A DNA stretch of 64,000 nt from an uncultured Fibrobacter sp. GTDB taxonomy: Bacteria > Fibrobacterota > Fibrobacteria > Fibrobacterales > Fibrobacteraceae. The notes beneath the pieces were generated by a model. That model had not been told where the DNA came from. It saw only the letters and a program-made list of their open reading frames with translations, and made no database searches. Shown here piece by piece: positions 34,277-42,032 of this stretch (positions are counted from its first letter, which is position 1; the number at the start of each line of letters is the position of its first letter). Location: positions 1-64,000 of the forward strand of contig NZ_ONDD01000010.1 of the NCBI RefSeq assembly GCF_900316465.1, in the 5' to 3' direction. Made by a program: the position numbers and the translations under genes.

Positions 34277-35908
34277 ATGAAGAAATATAAATACTTGTTG
34301 CCAGTGGCAATTATCGCCACCGGTTTTTGGGCATGCGGCGACGAGAACACGACCGCTACCGAATGTACCACAGAGCAGTGTCTCATTGACAAATATGGCG
34401 AATTTAACACAGATTCGGCAAATTTAGCCAATCAGCAGACTCACAACGCAGATTCAGGCCTTGGAATTAGCGATGGACCGAACGTGATTGACATGCCGAC
34501 AGATTCAACAGGCTCCGTCAACCAAGAACCGGTCGTAACGCCTCAAGATTCCAGCCAAACGGATAGTCTCGCCAATGCTCAAAACGACTCAATTCCAAAC
34601 AATTCTTACACACTCTCGAGTTCTTCGACCATAGAACCGGTTGTTGTATCATCGAGCAGCGGACACCATCATCACACTTCTAGCAGCTCCGTCGGCGACG
34701 TAAAACTCGCCGAATCCAGTTCCAGCGAAGAAGTAATTATTCCGCCGACACCCGAGAACAACTTCGTGGAAGACCACCGCAGCGAATGCCAGATCGGCAA
34801 TATCCCCTCTAGCGTAAACAACGCAAAACTCCCGGACCCGTTCATGGGTCTTGACGGCAAGCGCATTTCCTCGAAGGCCGATTGGAAGTGCCGTCGCGAA
34901 GAAATCGGCGCCATGTACGAAAAACTCATGTTCGGCGAAAAGCCGCGCAATCCCGAAAAGGTCGAGGGCAAGAAGTCCGGCAACAAGTACACCGTCACCG
35001 TTACCGACAAGGGCAAGTCCGCCTCCTTCGACGTCACCATCAACAGCGCCGGCACCAAGGACAAGCCGAAGCCGGCCCTCATCGGCCTGGACCAGGGATT
35101 TGGCTCATGCGGAAGCCTCGGCTCCTCGACCAATGGCTTGGACATCGCCATGATAACCTTCAATACGAACAATGTCGCTCCCGAAAGCGGTGGCGGCAAG
35201 TTTTTCCAGCTTTACAACGGCGGCCAGGGCACCATTATCGCCTGGGCATGGGGCGTGAGCCGTCTGATCGACGCTTTGGAAAAAGACCCCGATGCAGGCA
35301 TCGATGTCAAGCACCTGGCTGTTAGCGGTTGTTCCCGCCTGGGTAAGGCAGCCCTCGCCATCGGCGCTTTTGACGAACGCATCGCGCTCACCATTCCGCA
35401 GGAATCCGGTTCGGGCGGCGCATCGCTTTGGCGTGTAGGCGCCCAGGTCAACAAGCAGAAGGGCAAGCAGTTTGTGCAGGGTCTGAATAGCGCGGGTTCC
35501 GAAGGAAACTGGATGATCAAGTCGTTCAAGAACTACGATGGCAAGGAAAACACGCTCCCGTTCGACCAGCACATGCTCGTAAGCATGGTCGCTCCGCGTC
35601 CGCTCCTCATCATTGACAACGCGGGCCAGGAATGGCTGGGCGAAGTGCCGTCGAACTACTGCGGCCAGGCTTCTCTCGAAACCTACAAGGCTCTCGGCGT
35701 GACGGAAAATTACACCTATAGCCAGGAAGGCGGCCACGCGCACTGTTCGCTCCCGAACGGACAGTTTGACGAAGTCAAGGACTTTATGAACAAGTTCCTG
35801 CTCGGCAAGGACGCCAAGACGGGCAAGATCGACTACAGCAAGAACACCCAGACCATCAACTTCAACAAGTCCGAATGGATCGACTGGGAAACACCCACTT
35901 TGAACTAA
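34277..35908 (+). CDS. CE15 glucuronoyl esterase lipoprotein with Ser linker
   Basis: 543 residues. Glucuronoyl esterases cut ester bonds between lignin alcohols and glucuronic acid on xylan. A lipoprotein signal (PVAIIATGFWACGDEN) places the lipidated Cys near residue 20. A ~150-residue acidic and Ser-rich linker (including SSSSGHHHHTSSSS) precedes the catalytic domain. The CE15 signature GCSRLGK holds nucleophile Ser353, Glu376 in PQESGSGG is the proposed acid, and the His is in GGHAHC (His487 or His489). The start at 34277 is chosen because it opens the lipoprotein signal. The surface display and nearby GH5 genes suggest plant cell-wall attack. No sorting tail is present. Confidence 0.9.
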   Translation: MKKYKYLLPVAIIATGFWACGDENTTATECTTEQCLIDKYGEFNTDSANLANQQTHNADSGLGISDGPNVIDMPTDSTGSVNQEPVVTPQDSSQTDSLANAQNDSIPNNSYTLSSSSTIEPVVVSSSSGHHHHTSSSSVGDVKLAESSSSEEVIIPPTPENNFVEDHRSECQIGNIPSSVNNAKLPDPFMGLDGKRISSKADWKCRREEIGAMYEKLMFGEKPRNPEKVEGKKSGNKYTVTVTDKGKSASFDVTINSAGTKDKPKPALIGLDQGFGSCGSLGSSTNGLDIAMITFNTNNVAPESGGGKFFQLYNGGQGTIIAWAWGVSRLIDALEKDPDAGIDVKHLAVSGCSRLGKAALAIGAFDERIALTIPQESGSGGASLWRVGAQVNKQKGKQFVQGLNSAGSEGNWMIKSFKNYDGKENTLPFDQHMLVSMVAPRPLLIIDNAGQEWLGEVPSNYCGQASLETYKALGVTENYTYSQEGGHAHCSLPNGQFDEVKDFMNKFLLGKDAKTGKIDYSKNTQTINFNKSEWIDWETPTLN

Positions 35909-35953
35909 AACCCAAAACAAGCTTCCTTGAGAAGACCTCTACAACCTTGAAAG

Positions 35954-35982
35954 GACCTCTGGCGCAAGTCAGGGGTCTTTTT
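35954..35982 (+). terminator. Rho-independent terminator after CE15 gene
   Basis: GACCTCTG pairs with CAGGGGTC around an 8-base loop and is followed by TTTTT. Confidence 0.85.
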
Positions 35983-36099
35983 CGCATGTCTTTTTTGCAT
36001 ATTTTTATGTGTTTTGGGTCGTTTTGCCTTGACAAAGCCCCTAAAATTTTCTCTATTTGGAGGCACATTTTTAAGTTTAACCCTTAACGGAGAAACAAC

Positions 36100-36195
36100 A
36101 TGCCTTGCGGAAAGAAAAGAAAGCGCAGGAAGATTGCGACTCACAAGCGTAAGAAGCGCCGTCGTCGTGACCGTCACAAAAAGAAACTTCGCTAA
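36100..36195 (+). CDS. small basic ribosomal protein, bS22/mS38 (AURKAIP1/COX24) type
   Basis: 31 codons. The product starts MPCGKKRKRRKIATHKRKKR and is almost entirely Lys/Arg/His. The KKRKR-x-K-x-x-THKRKKR core is the AURKAIP1/COX24 domain pattern of mitochondrial mS38 and mycobacterial bS22, small-subunit proteins. Close homologues starting MPSGKKRKRHKMATHKRKKR are annotated in Bacteroidota. RBS GGAG lies 7 bases before the ATG. The coding is clean and a Rho-independent terminator follows 37 bases after the stop, so it is a real gene despite its size. It precedes argF by 101 bases. Confidence 0.85.
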   Translation: MPCGKKRKRRKIATHKRKKRRRRDRHKKKLR

Positions 36196-36231
36196 TATCC
36201 GTTAGCATTCTATTGTGATTTCCTGTTAAAG

Positions 36232-36256
36232 ACGGAGTGTAAAAGCTCCGTTTTTT
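36232..36256 (+). terminator. terminator between the small ribosomal protein gene and argF
   Basis: ACGGAG and CTCCGT form a stem around TGTAAAAG, followed by TTTTTT and a second T-run. It ends only 40 bases before the argF ATG, with no clear promoter box between. argF may therefore depend on read-through. A GGGC-TT-GCCC mini-hairpin lies just before the argF RBS. Confidence 0.8.
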
Positions 36257-36296
36257 AATTTTTTTTGTTTTACGGGCTTGCCCAAAGGAATCAAAA

Positions 36297-37256
36297 ATGA
36301 TTGATCGCAACAAGCACTTCCTCCGCCTCATGGACTGGAGCGAAGAAAAAATCCTGGAAACTATCGAAATCGCTTCTCGCCTGAAGGCAGAAGTCCACGC
36401 CGGCAAGGTGTCTGACCGCCTGCACGGCCAGAACATCGCCATGTTCTTCGAAAAGCCCTCGCTGCGAACTATCACCACCTTCCAAGTGGGCATGAACCAG
36501 CTCGGCGGTCACGCCGTGTTGCTCGCTCCCGATTCCATTGGCCTTGGCAAGCGCGAAAGCGTCAAGGACGTCGCCCGCTGCCTCAGCCGCTGGGTAAACG
36601 CCATCGTGGTCCGCTGCTTCAAGCAGGACCTGGTAGAACAGCTCGCCGAATACGGTAGCGTACCGGTCGTGAACGCCTTGACCGACGACTATCACCCGTG
36701 CCAGGCAATCGCTTTTGCCCAGATGATTTGCGAAAACCTCGGCGGTTTCAAGAACGCCGATGGCAAGCCGAAGACTGTCGCCTTCATCGGTGACGGCAAC
36801 AACGTCGCCAACTCCTTCCTCGCCCTCGCCTCCAAGGTGGGCATGAACTTCACGCTCGCCTGCCCGAAGGGTTTCGAACAGCCCGCCAAGGTTGTCGAAG
36901 AAGCTCAGGAAGGCCTCAAGAAGCACGGTTGCCAGTACCGCGTATTCCACGACCCGAAGGAAGCCGTCAAAGACGCCGACATTCTCTATAGCGACGTGTG
37001 GGTCTCCATGGGCCAGGAAGGTGAAAAGGCCACCAAGCAGTCTCACTTCTTGCCGTTCCAGATCAACGACGAACTCCTGAAGCTCGCTCCGGCTCACTGC
37101 AAGGTCAGCCACTGCCTGCCGGCTCACCGCGGCGAAGAAATCACGGACTCCGTGATGGACAACCTCGACGTGAACATGAGCTTCGAAGAAGCAGAAAACC
37201 GCTTGCATGCACACAAGGCTGTCCTTTGGCAGGTGATGCCTCCGTTCGCCAAGTAA
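36297..37256 (+). CDS. argF: ornithine carbamoyltransferase
   Basis: 319 residues, typical for anabolic OTCase, which makes citrulline from ornithine and carbamoyl phosphate. The carbamoyl-phosphate site reads FFEKPSLRTITTF; the usual S-T-R-T-R is here S-L-R-T-I, so the last Arg is replaced. DDYHPCQAIAFAQ is the HPxQ motif, FIGDGNNVANSF the ornithine-domain motif, and HCLPAHRGEEIT the OTCase-specific HCLP. RBS AAGGA lies 7 bases upstream. A terminator follows. Acetyl- or succinyl-ornithine carbamoyltransferases are less likely because HCLPAHRG fits OTCase. Confidence 0.9.
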   Translation: MIDRNKHFLRLMDWSEEKILETIEIASRLKAEVHAGKVSDRLHGQNIAMFFEKPSLRTITTFQVGMNQLGGHAVLLAPDSIGLGKRESVKDVARCLSRWVNAIVVRCFKQDLVEQLAEYGSVPVVNALTDDYHPCQAIAFAQMICENLGGFKNADGKPKTVAFIGDGNNVANSFLALASKVGMNFTLACPKGFEQPAKVVEEAQEGLKKHGCQYRVFHDPKEAVKDADILYSDVWVSMGQEGEKATKQSHFLPFQINDELLKLAPAHCKVSHCLPAHRGEEITDSVMDNLDVNMSFEEAENRLHAHKAVLWQVMPPFAK

Positions 37257-37279
37257 GCGTCTTTGAAAAGATATTTTTC

Positions 37280-37306
37280 AGCCCGGCACGCAAGCCGGGC
37301 TTTTTT
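37280..37306 (+). terminator. Rho-independent terminator of argF
   Basis: AGCCCGGC and GCCGGGCT form a perfect stem around ACGCAA, followed by six T. Confidence 0.93.
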
Positions 37307-37434
37307 CGTACAAAGAAATCAGAAAACGCCCCAATACAGGCCAATTTCGGCATTACAAACAAACGCAAAATTGACAATAAATTAAATTTACTGTAAGCCA
37401 TATCAAAAAGGCTGTTTAAAGAAGGGAAAATTTT

Positions 37435-39396
37435 ATGAAAAACGCGTTTCGCAACACCACACGCATTTTAGCATTTTTGCTGTTTACCGCCATATGCGCT
37501 CACACATGTGAACTTTGCTCCTACGAAGTCACTCCAGAAAACGTCAAGAGCTACGAAAGCAGCGACAAGCTCAAAGACACCACAAAAGCGTTTGAGATTC
37601 TTGACAAATACATCAACTGGTATTTCAATTCTCGCGATGACATGGCGATTCAGTTTTCGCAAGAACTCAAAGACTACCCCCATTTTCTAGAAGCAGCCAA
37701 CAGGTTCGTGCTAGAAAGTGGGATGATGCGGGAAAAGAAAATCAAGGAAGAAGGCTGGCCAGATTCCATCGTAGACAAAGTATGGCTCAACCAATCCGGC
37801 ATGGATACACTCAAGAAAAACATTGTATTAGCTTTTCGCAACGATCTCTACCCCCCTACGATACTCAAATTCTTAAAAAATCTGCAAGGAATCCGCTTTG
37901 CCGATTCACTGTTCGCACGTCGACACGCATTAAGCCTTTTGGCAGCATCTCTTGACATCTGTTCCAAAGGAAACGACGCGCCTGCATTTCCCGATTCTAT
38001 CCATTGGAACGATGACGAAATAGACAATCTTTTGAAAATCGCAGACAAACTAGATTCCATCCGAATAAAAAGTTCTCTTGAGAAAGACAATTCAGCAAAC
38101 AATAATACAGAAAACAATGTATCGAAATCAGAATCTTTAAAAAATTCCTTGGGCCCGTACAAGAGCCGTTCTTGCAGTGAAGAAGATTGGTTCAGTGCAA
38201 TAACCCTGCTAGACACACTCTACTCCAGGTTGTTGGAAAATGCCGTCAACACGGTAACAAATATCCAAATTAGCTCTTCTGAAACAACCCCCATCACATG
38301 GCACGCCAATGGCTGCGGCTGCAGCCAACAGAAGGAACTCAGCTCCGATGGTTACCTCATATATCCTTACTGGCACATAAAAGAAGGCGGCGACACCATC
38401 GATTTTTCGACCCTAAACAGAATTGCCTATTACGGACTGACAGTCTCTGATGATGGAAAACTAGAAACACCTTCGGGTTTGTCTGCCATAGACTTTTTCG
38501 ACCGAGACGGGCAAAGCGAATTTATCAACGTTGCGCACAGGCACAATGTTAAGGTAGACTGGATTATTAAAAAGAGCGAATGGGGCCCCCTTGTGGAAGA
38601 CGGCCAAAAAATGCAGGATTTTTTTGTCAATCTTATCGATCAAATCGGGCAGCTCGTCAACAAGAAAAACAATTCCATGCTTGAAAGATTTGCCGCAACG
38701 CTCTCCTCAAACGACAAAGACGCCAGCAATCGCGGAGACGGTGTAATTCTCTGGTTCCAAAACTTTCCCACCGACCGGGAAAACACGCAACTTTTCAAAA
38801 GTACATTCTTAAAATTACGCAAAAAGCTAAAAGCAGCGAACGAATCCGCATCCGCCAACTTGCTCATGTACCAACTGGATCTCACTGAAGAAAAGGGCAT
38901 CTACAGCTTCGATTTTTCGCACGGTCTCCTGGAAAACCACAAAAATGCAAACAACTTTTTGATGGTAATCAGCGACGAGCTACCATTGAACAACAACATT
39001 CGCAAGCAAGAGATCTATGACGATGACGCTCCCATGTTGTGGATCGATTACAAAAAATGGAATCAGATCGAAGAAGACGTTTCACATGAACACCAAGGGT
39101 CAATCACCGACTTCTTCTGCCCCCACCGTTTTGAATTCCGCTTGTTAAATATAATCGTATGCTTCTTGGCGTTTGTATTATTACTCTGCTACTTTATTTC
39201 TCGCGCCATCAGGACAAAGCTTGACAAGCACTTTATTCTTTTCATTGGAGCTGTCGTCGCTTTACCTGCTCTTACAACAACCATACTCGCCATTTTCGAT
39301 CCTGCAGCAACCCGACTTCTATTCTTACCCCTCGCCGTGGTGGTGATTTCAGCAGTCGCAGCATCATTACGCAAGGTCCTTCTAAAAGCATGCTAA
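37435..39396 (+). CDS. membrane-anchored protein with degenerate GH18-like domain
   Basis: 653 residues. A signal peptide (ILAFLLFTAICAHTCELC) is followed by an all-alpha region (about 30-270) with charged helices. A barrel-like region (about 300-560) begins GYLIYPYWHIKEGGDTIDFSTLNRIAYYGLTVSDDG, similar in style to GH18 barrels. At residues 435-442 the GH18 catalytic DGxDxDxE position reads DGVILWFQ, so both middle Asp and the catalytic Glu are missing. Three transmembrane helices close the protein. It is probably a binding or scaffold protein, not an enzyme. Local composition is more AT-rich than the neighbours. The GH18 assignment is tentative. Confidence 0.5.
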   Translation: MKNAFRNTTRILAFLLFTAICAHTCELCSYEVTPENVKSYESSDKLKDTTKAFEILDKYINWYFNSRDDMAIQFSQELKDYPHFLEAANRFVLESGMMREKKIKEEGWPDSIVDKVWLNQSGMDTLKKNIVLAFRNDLYPPTILKFLKNLQGIRFADSLFARRHALSLLAASLDICSKGNDAPAFPDSIHWNDDEIDNLLKIADKLDSIRIKSSLEKDNSANNNTENNVSKSESLKNSLGPYKSRSCSEEDWFSAITLLDTLYSRLLENAVNTVTNIQISSSETTPITWHANGCGCSQQKELSSDGYLIYPYWHIKEGGDTIDFSTLNRIAYYGLTVSDDGKLETPSGLSAIDFFDRDGQSEFINVAHRHNVKVDWIIKKSEWGPLVEDGQKMQDFFVNLIDQIGQLVNKKNNSMLERFAATLSSNDKDASNRGDGVILWFQNFPTDRENTQLFKSTFLKLRKKLKAANESASANLLMYQLDLTEEKGIYSFDFSHGLLENHKNANNFLMVISDELPLNNNIRKQEIYDDDAPMLWIDYKKWNQIEEDVSHEHQGSITDFFCPHRFEFRLLNIIVCFLAFVLLLCYFISRAIRTKLDKHFILFIGAVVALPALTTTILAIFDPAATRLLFLPLAVVVISAVAASLRKVLLKAC

Positions 39397-39424
39397 TCCT
39401 CTAAAGCAAGGGCGTAGATTTTTC

Positions 39425-39432
39425 TATATTTA
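39425..39432 (+). promoter_or_regulatory. TATATTTA -7 box for bioB
   Basis: TATATTTA lies 25 bases before the bioB ATG, with AAAGGAG between as RBS. Confidence 0.45.
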
Positions 39433-39457
39433 TGCCTGCTTTTAAAGGAGCGTTAGC

Positions 39458-40429
39458 ATGTCCTTTATTCAAGACCTTAAAGAAAAAGTGTTGGGCGGAT
39501 CCGAGATTTCTCGCGAAGAGGCAATCCAGCTTTTGAGCGAAGATTTGCAGGAACTCTGCGATGCCGCCAACGAAATTCGCGAAAAATTCCACGGCAACGA
39601 TTTTGACTTTTGCTCTATCGTGAACGCTCGTAGCGGGCGTTGCTCCGAAAACTGCAAGTACTGCGCCCAGAGCAGCTACTACCATACCGGTGCCCCCGAA
39701 TACAAGCTCCTCAGCGCCGACGAAATCGTGGCTGATGCCAAGAAGAAAGAAGCCGCAGGCATTCCGCGTTACTCCATCGTGACCTCGGGCCGTACGCTTT
39801 CGAACCGCGACGTAGAACAGATTGGCGAAGCCATTCGCCGCCTCAAGAAAGAAACCAAACTTTCCGTATGCCTTTCGGCAGGGCTCTTGAACCGCGAGCA
39901 GTTCGACAAGCTCAAGGAGGCGGGCCTCACCCGCTTCCACAACAACCTGGAAACTTACCGCAGGCATTTCCCGGACGTGTGCACCACGCACACCTATGAC
40001 GACAAAATCGGGGCACTCCAAAACGCCCTTGCCGCAGGCCTTGAAATCTGCAGCGGCGGCATCATGGGCCTTGGCGAAACCATGGAAGACCGAATCGACA
40101 TGTGCCTGGACCTCCGCAAACTCGGCGTCAAGTCTACGCCGGTGAACGTGCTGAACGCAATCCCGGGCACGCCTTACGAGAACCTCCCGAAGCTCACGAA
40201 CGATGAATTCTGCCGCATCGTAGCGATTTACAGGTTCATCAACCCGAAGGCGTTCATCCGCCTCGCAGGCGGCCGCGGAGTTCTCGGCGACGATGGCAAG
40301 CGCGCCTTCAAGAGCGGCGCCAACGCTGCCATCACCGACGACATGCTCACCACCGCAGGCGTCAACAGTTGCAAGGACTTCGAGCTCGTTAAAGGCCTCG
40401 GCTTTACCCCACACGGGTTTATCGGCTAA
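39458..40429 (+). CDS. bioB: biotin synthase
   Basis: 323 residues. A radical-SAM enzyme that inserts sulfur into dethiobiotin. The [4Fe-4S] CxxxCxxC motif is in NARSGRCSENCKYCAQSSYY; NNLETYRRHFPDVCTTHTYDD and GGIMGLGETMEDRI match the BioB core. The Arg ligand of the [2Fe-2S] cluster is probably in the FIRLAGGRG segment. RBS AAAGGAG lies 7 bases before the ATG. It stands alone: no bioA, bioD or bioF is nearby. A candidate RNA and a terminator lie downstream. Confidence 0.95.
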   Translation: MSFIQDLKEKVLGGSEISREEAIQLLSEDLQELCDAANEIREKFHGNDFDFCSIVNARSGRCSENCKYCAQSSYYHTGAPEYKLLSADEIVADAKKKEAAGIPRYSIVTSGRTLSNRDVEQIGEAIRRLKKETKLSVCLSAGLLNREQFDKLKEAGLTRFHNNLETYRRHFPDVCTTHTYDDKIGALQNALAAGLEICSGGIMGLGETMEDRIDMCLDLRKLGVKSTPVNVLNAIPGTPYENLPKLTNDEFCRIVAIYRFINPKAFIRLAGGRGVLGDDGKRAFKSGANAAITDDMLTTAGVNSCKDFELVKGLGFTPHGFIG

Positions 40430-40489
40430 TATATTCCAACTTGGAATATCGAAATCAAAGAAAATCGTACCACTTTAGAAATAAAGTGG

Positions 40490-40497
40490 TATATTAA
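40490..40497 (+). promoter_or_regulatory. TATATTAA -7-like box before the candidate RNA
   Basis: TATATTAA follows an 8-bp hairpin (CCACTTT...AAAGTGG) and ends 4 bases before the proposed RNA 5' end. Confidence 0.35.
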
Positions 40498-40500
40498 TGA

Positions 40501-40607
40501 TTGAGCCCTTCTGGTGGATAAGAAGCGCCGGCGTCGCAGCCGTTCCAGTCAGCAATCGCGAGCCGCAAGTCTCTAGACGAGACAGACCCACCAGAGCGGC
40601 TTTTTTT
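40501..40607 (+). ncRNA. candidate structured non-coding RNA
   Basis: No ORF covers this stretch. Its ends (GCCCTTCTGGTGG at 40505-40517 and CCACCAGAGCGGC at 40588-40600) pair over 13 positions with one mismatch, closing a ~70-base interior that holds GTCTC-TAGAC-GAGAC and other GC-rich arms. A seven-T run follows directly. A TATATTAA box precedes it. The shape (long closing stem, own promoter-like box and terminator) suggests a stable small RNA. It lacks the GGAA/AGCAGC core of SRP RNA and is shorter than usual 6S RNA, although 6S-like RNAs of Flavobacteria are near this size. Confidence 0.5.
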
Positions 40608-40619
40608 GTACTCCATTTT

Positions 40620-40648
40620 CCCGGACGCAATGCGTTCCGGGATTTTTT
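40620..40648 (+). terminator. second terminator after the candidate RNA
   Basis: CCCGGACGCA and TGCGTTCCGGG form a stem with one bulge, followed by ATTTTTT. It lies 3 bases before the stop of the converging lipoprotein gene. Confidence 0.8.
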
Positions 40649-40650
40649 AT

Positions 40651-41187
40651 TCAATCTTTCGCGGGCTGATCCCAAGGGAAAGCGACCGCGGAACTATCAC
40701 CAGCGCCTATAGAAATCGTCCAGTTTTCCGGAGCTTGATCAGGAACATTCAACGCAAGCGAAATAGGAAAAGCGAAAAGACTGGCCACAACTAAAGACCC
40801 GCCCACAAATGTTTCAAGCTTTGTATTTTTACCGGTAAGCACCAGCAAAAATTTCGCAATTTCTTCGGCATCACGCCTTGCAGTATTCGTTGACTCGACA
40901 GCATTCATTATACGCTTGCCGAATTCACTGTCTTTACGGGCCACAAGCAAATGGCCGTACACAACGTCACCCTTACGGATTTCCAGAAGCATTTCCTTGT
41001 CGAAGGTGCGGTCAAATCTGCAACTGTGGGCCGATTCGCAGACTAATTTGCCATTCTGGTAAAAATCGTAATCATTGCCTTCAGCAACCGTAACCCAAAA
41101 GCCATTATCGGAAGCAGTCTTCCAAGAATGCCCAGAGCACCCCACAAGTACTATCGTCAACAACAATGCAATAACAGACTTCATCAT
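40651..41187 (-). CDS. lipoprotein of unknown function
   Basis: 178 residues. A lipoprotein signal (VIALLLTIVLVGCSGHSW) places the lipidated Cys near residue 17. A small domain with a possible disulfide (CESAHSC) follows, then a charged stretch and a hydrophobic segment (FVGGSLVVASLFAFPISLAL), which may cross or touch a membrane. No family was recognised. The ATG at 41187 overlaps the upstream stop by one base (TAATG), so it is coupled to the outer-membrane protein gene before it. Confidence 0.6.
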   Translation of the reverse strand: MMKSVIALLLTIVLVGCSGHSWKTASDNGFWVTVAEGNDYDFYQNGKLVCESAHSCRFDRTFDKEMLLEIRKGDVVYGHLLVARKDSEFGKRIMNAVESTNTARRDAEEIAKFLLVLTGKNTKLETFVGGSLVVASLFAFPISLALNVPDQAPENWTISIGAGDSSAVAFPWDQPAKD

Positions 41188-42017
41188 TACCACCACACCT
41201 GCACGCTAGCACTCCACCCGTGGGCATTGTTATAGCTGTCATCAGACTTCTTCTCAAGATTGCAGAAGTTGTACAGATAACGGACATCTAAAGCGAAAAC
41301 CGTTTTATAATCGACAGGTTTAAAAAGAACACCCGTCTTCAAGAAAAAGGCAAAGCCTTCGGGAGCTTCGTCAATCTTGTACTTTTTAGAATCGTAGTCA
41401 AGATAAATTAAGCCGGCACCAGGCCCCACAAAAGGAGAAACTGTTCGGCCATCAAACACATAGGCAGCCGAAAGAAACGCGCCCAAATAACTAAAATCGT
41501 CACCCAGCCCTTCGTCAAAGCCCCAGTTTACATCTAGCGACAAAAGGAGGTTCTTGCGAAGGTAATTCGCAACCAAATCAACCGATGGCGCGGCCGCAAA
41601 CTCCGGAGCAGCGAACCCGATTGCACCAAGGCCAACGCCCAGCTTAAAACTTCCTTCCCGTTCAAACTTTTTTGTATTCACGACCAAATCCGCAATAGGG
41701 GCAAGGTCCTCCGGCGTATAGGCCATATGCTTGTAAGTCCAGATTACATCTTTGTCGTCGGAATCCAGCAGACTATAAACCACCACGATGCCGTTTTCCC
41801 AGCTCTGCATCTTGATTTGCAAAACGAAATCGCTTTCGGTTCCGCATTCAACAAACCGCACCTCATTTTTATCCGTCAGGGATTCCTTGGTCAAGCGCAC
41901 AAGCTTATCGGCGTAATCCTGATGCACACCGTCCAATTCCACTGCAGGAATGCACACGTTTGGTTTCGCCCAAAGCATGGCACACAAAAGAACAATTAAA
42001 GCAGCACAGAATTTCAT
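41187..42017 (-). CDS. putative outer-membrane beta-barrel protein
   Basis: 276 residues. After a signal peptide (FCAALIVLLCAMLWA) comes a ~100-residue periplasmic-like domain with an early CIPAVELDG and a later FVECGTESDFVLQIKM, like domains that compute on small lipoproteins or CsgG-type proteins. A run of amphipathic strands follows (FKLGVGLGAIGF, LLLSLDVNWGF, YLGAFLSAAYVF, TVSPFVGPGAGLIYLDY), ending in aromatic VQVWW. This is consistent with a barrel of about eight strands. Function unknown. It sits in a three-gene envelope group with the genes on either side. Confidence 0.6.
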   Translation of the reverse strand: MKFCAALIVLLCAMLWAKPNVCIPAVELDGVHQDYADKLVRLTKESLTDKNEVRFVECGTESDFVLQIKMQSWENGIVVVYSLLDSDDKDVIWTYKHMAYTPEDLAPIADLVVNTKKFEREGSFKLGVGLGAIGFAAPEFAAAPSVDLVANYLRKNLLLSLDVNWGFDEGLGDDFSYLGAFLSAAYVFDGRTVSPFVGPGAGLIYLDYDSKKYKIDEAPEGFAFFLKTGVLFKPVDYKTVFALDVRYLYNFCNLEKKSDDSYNNAHGWSASVQVWW

Positions 42018-42032
42018 AAATGCTTCAATTCA

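Noticed and set aside
40501..40607. Candidate RNA considered as SRP (4.5S) RNA
   Set aside because: Neither strand has the conserved GGAA tetraloop and AGCAGC internal loop of SRP RNA.
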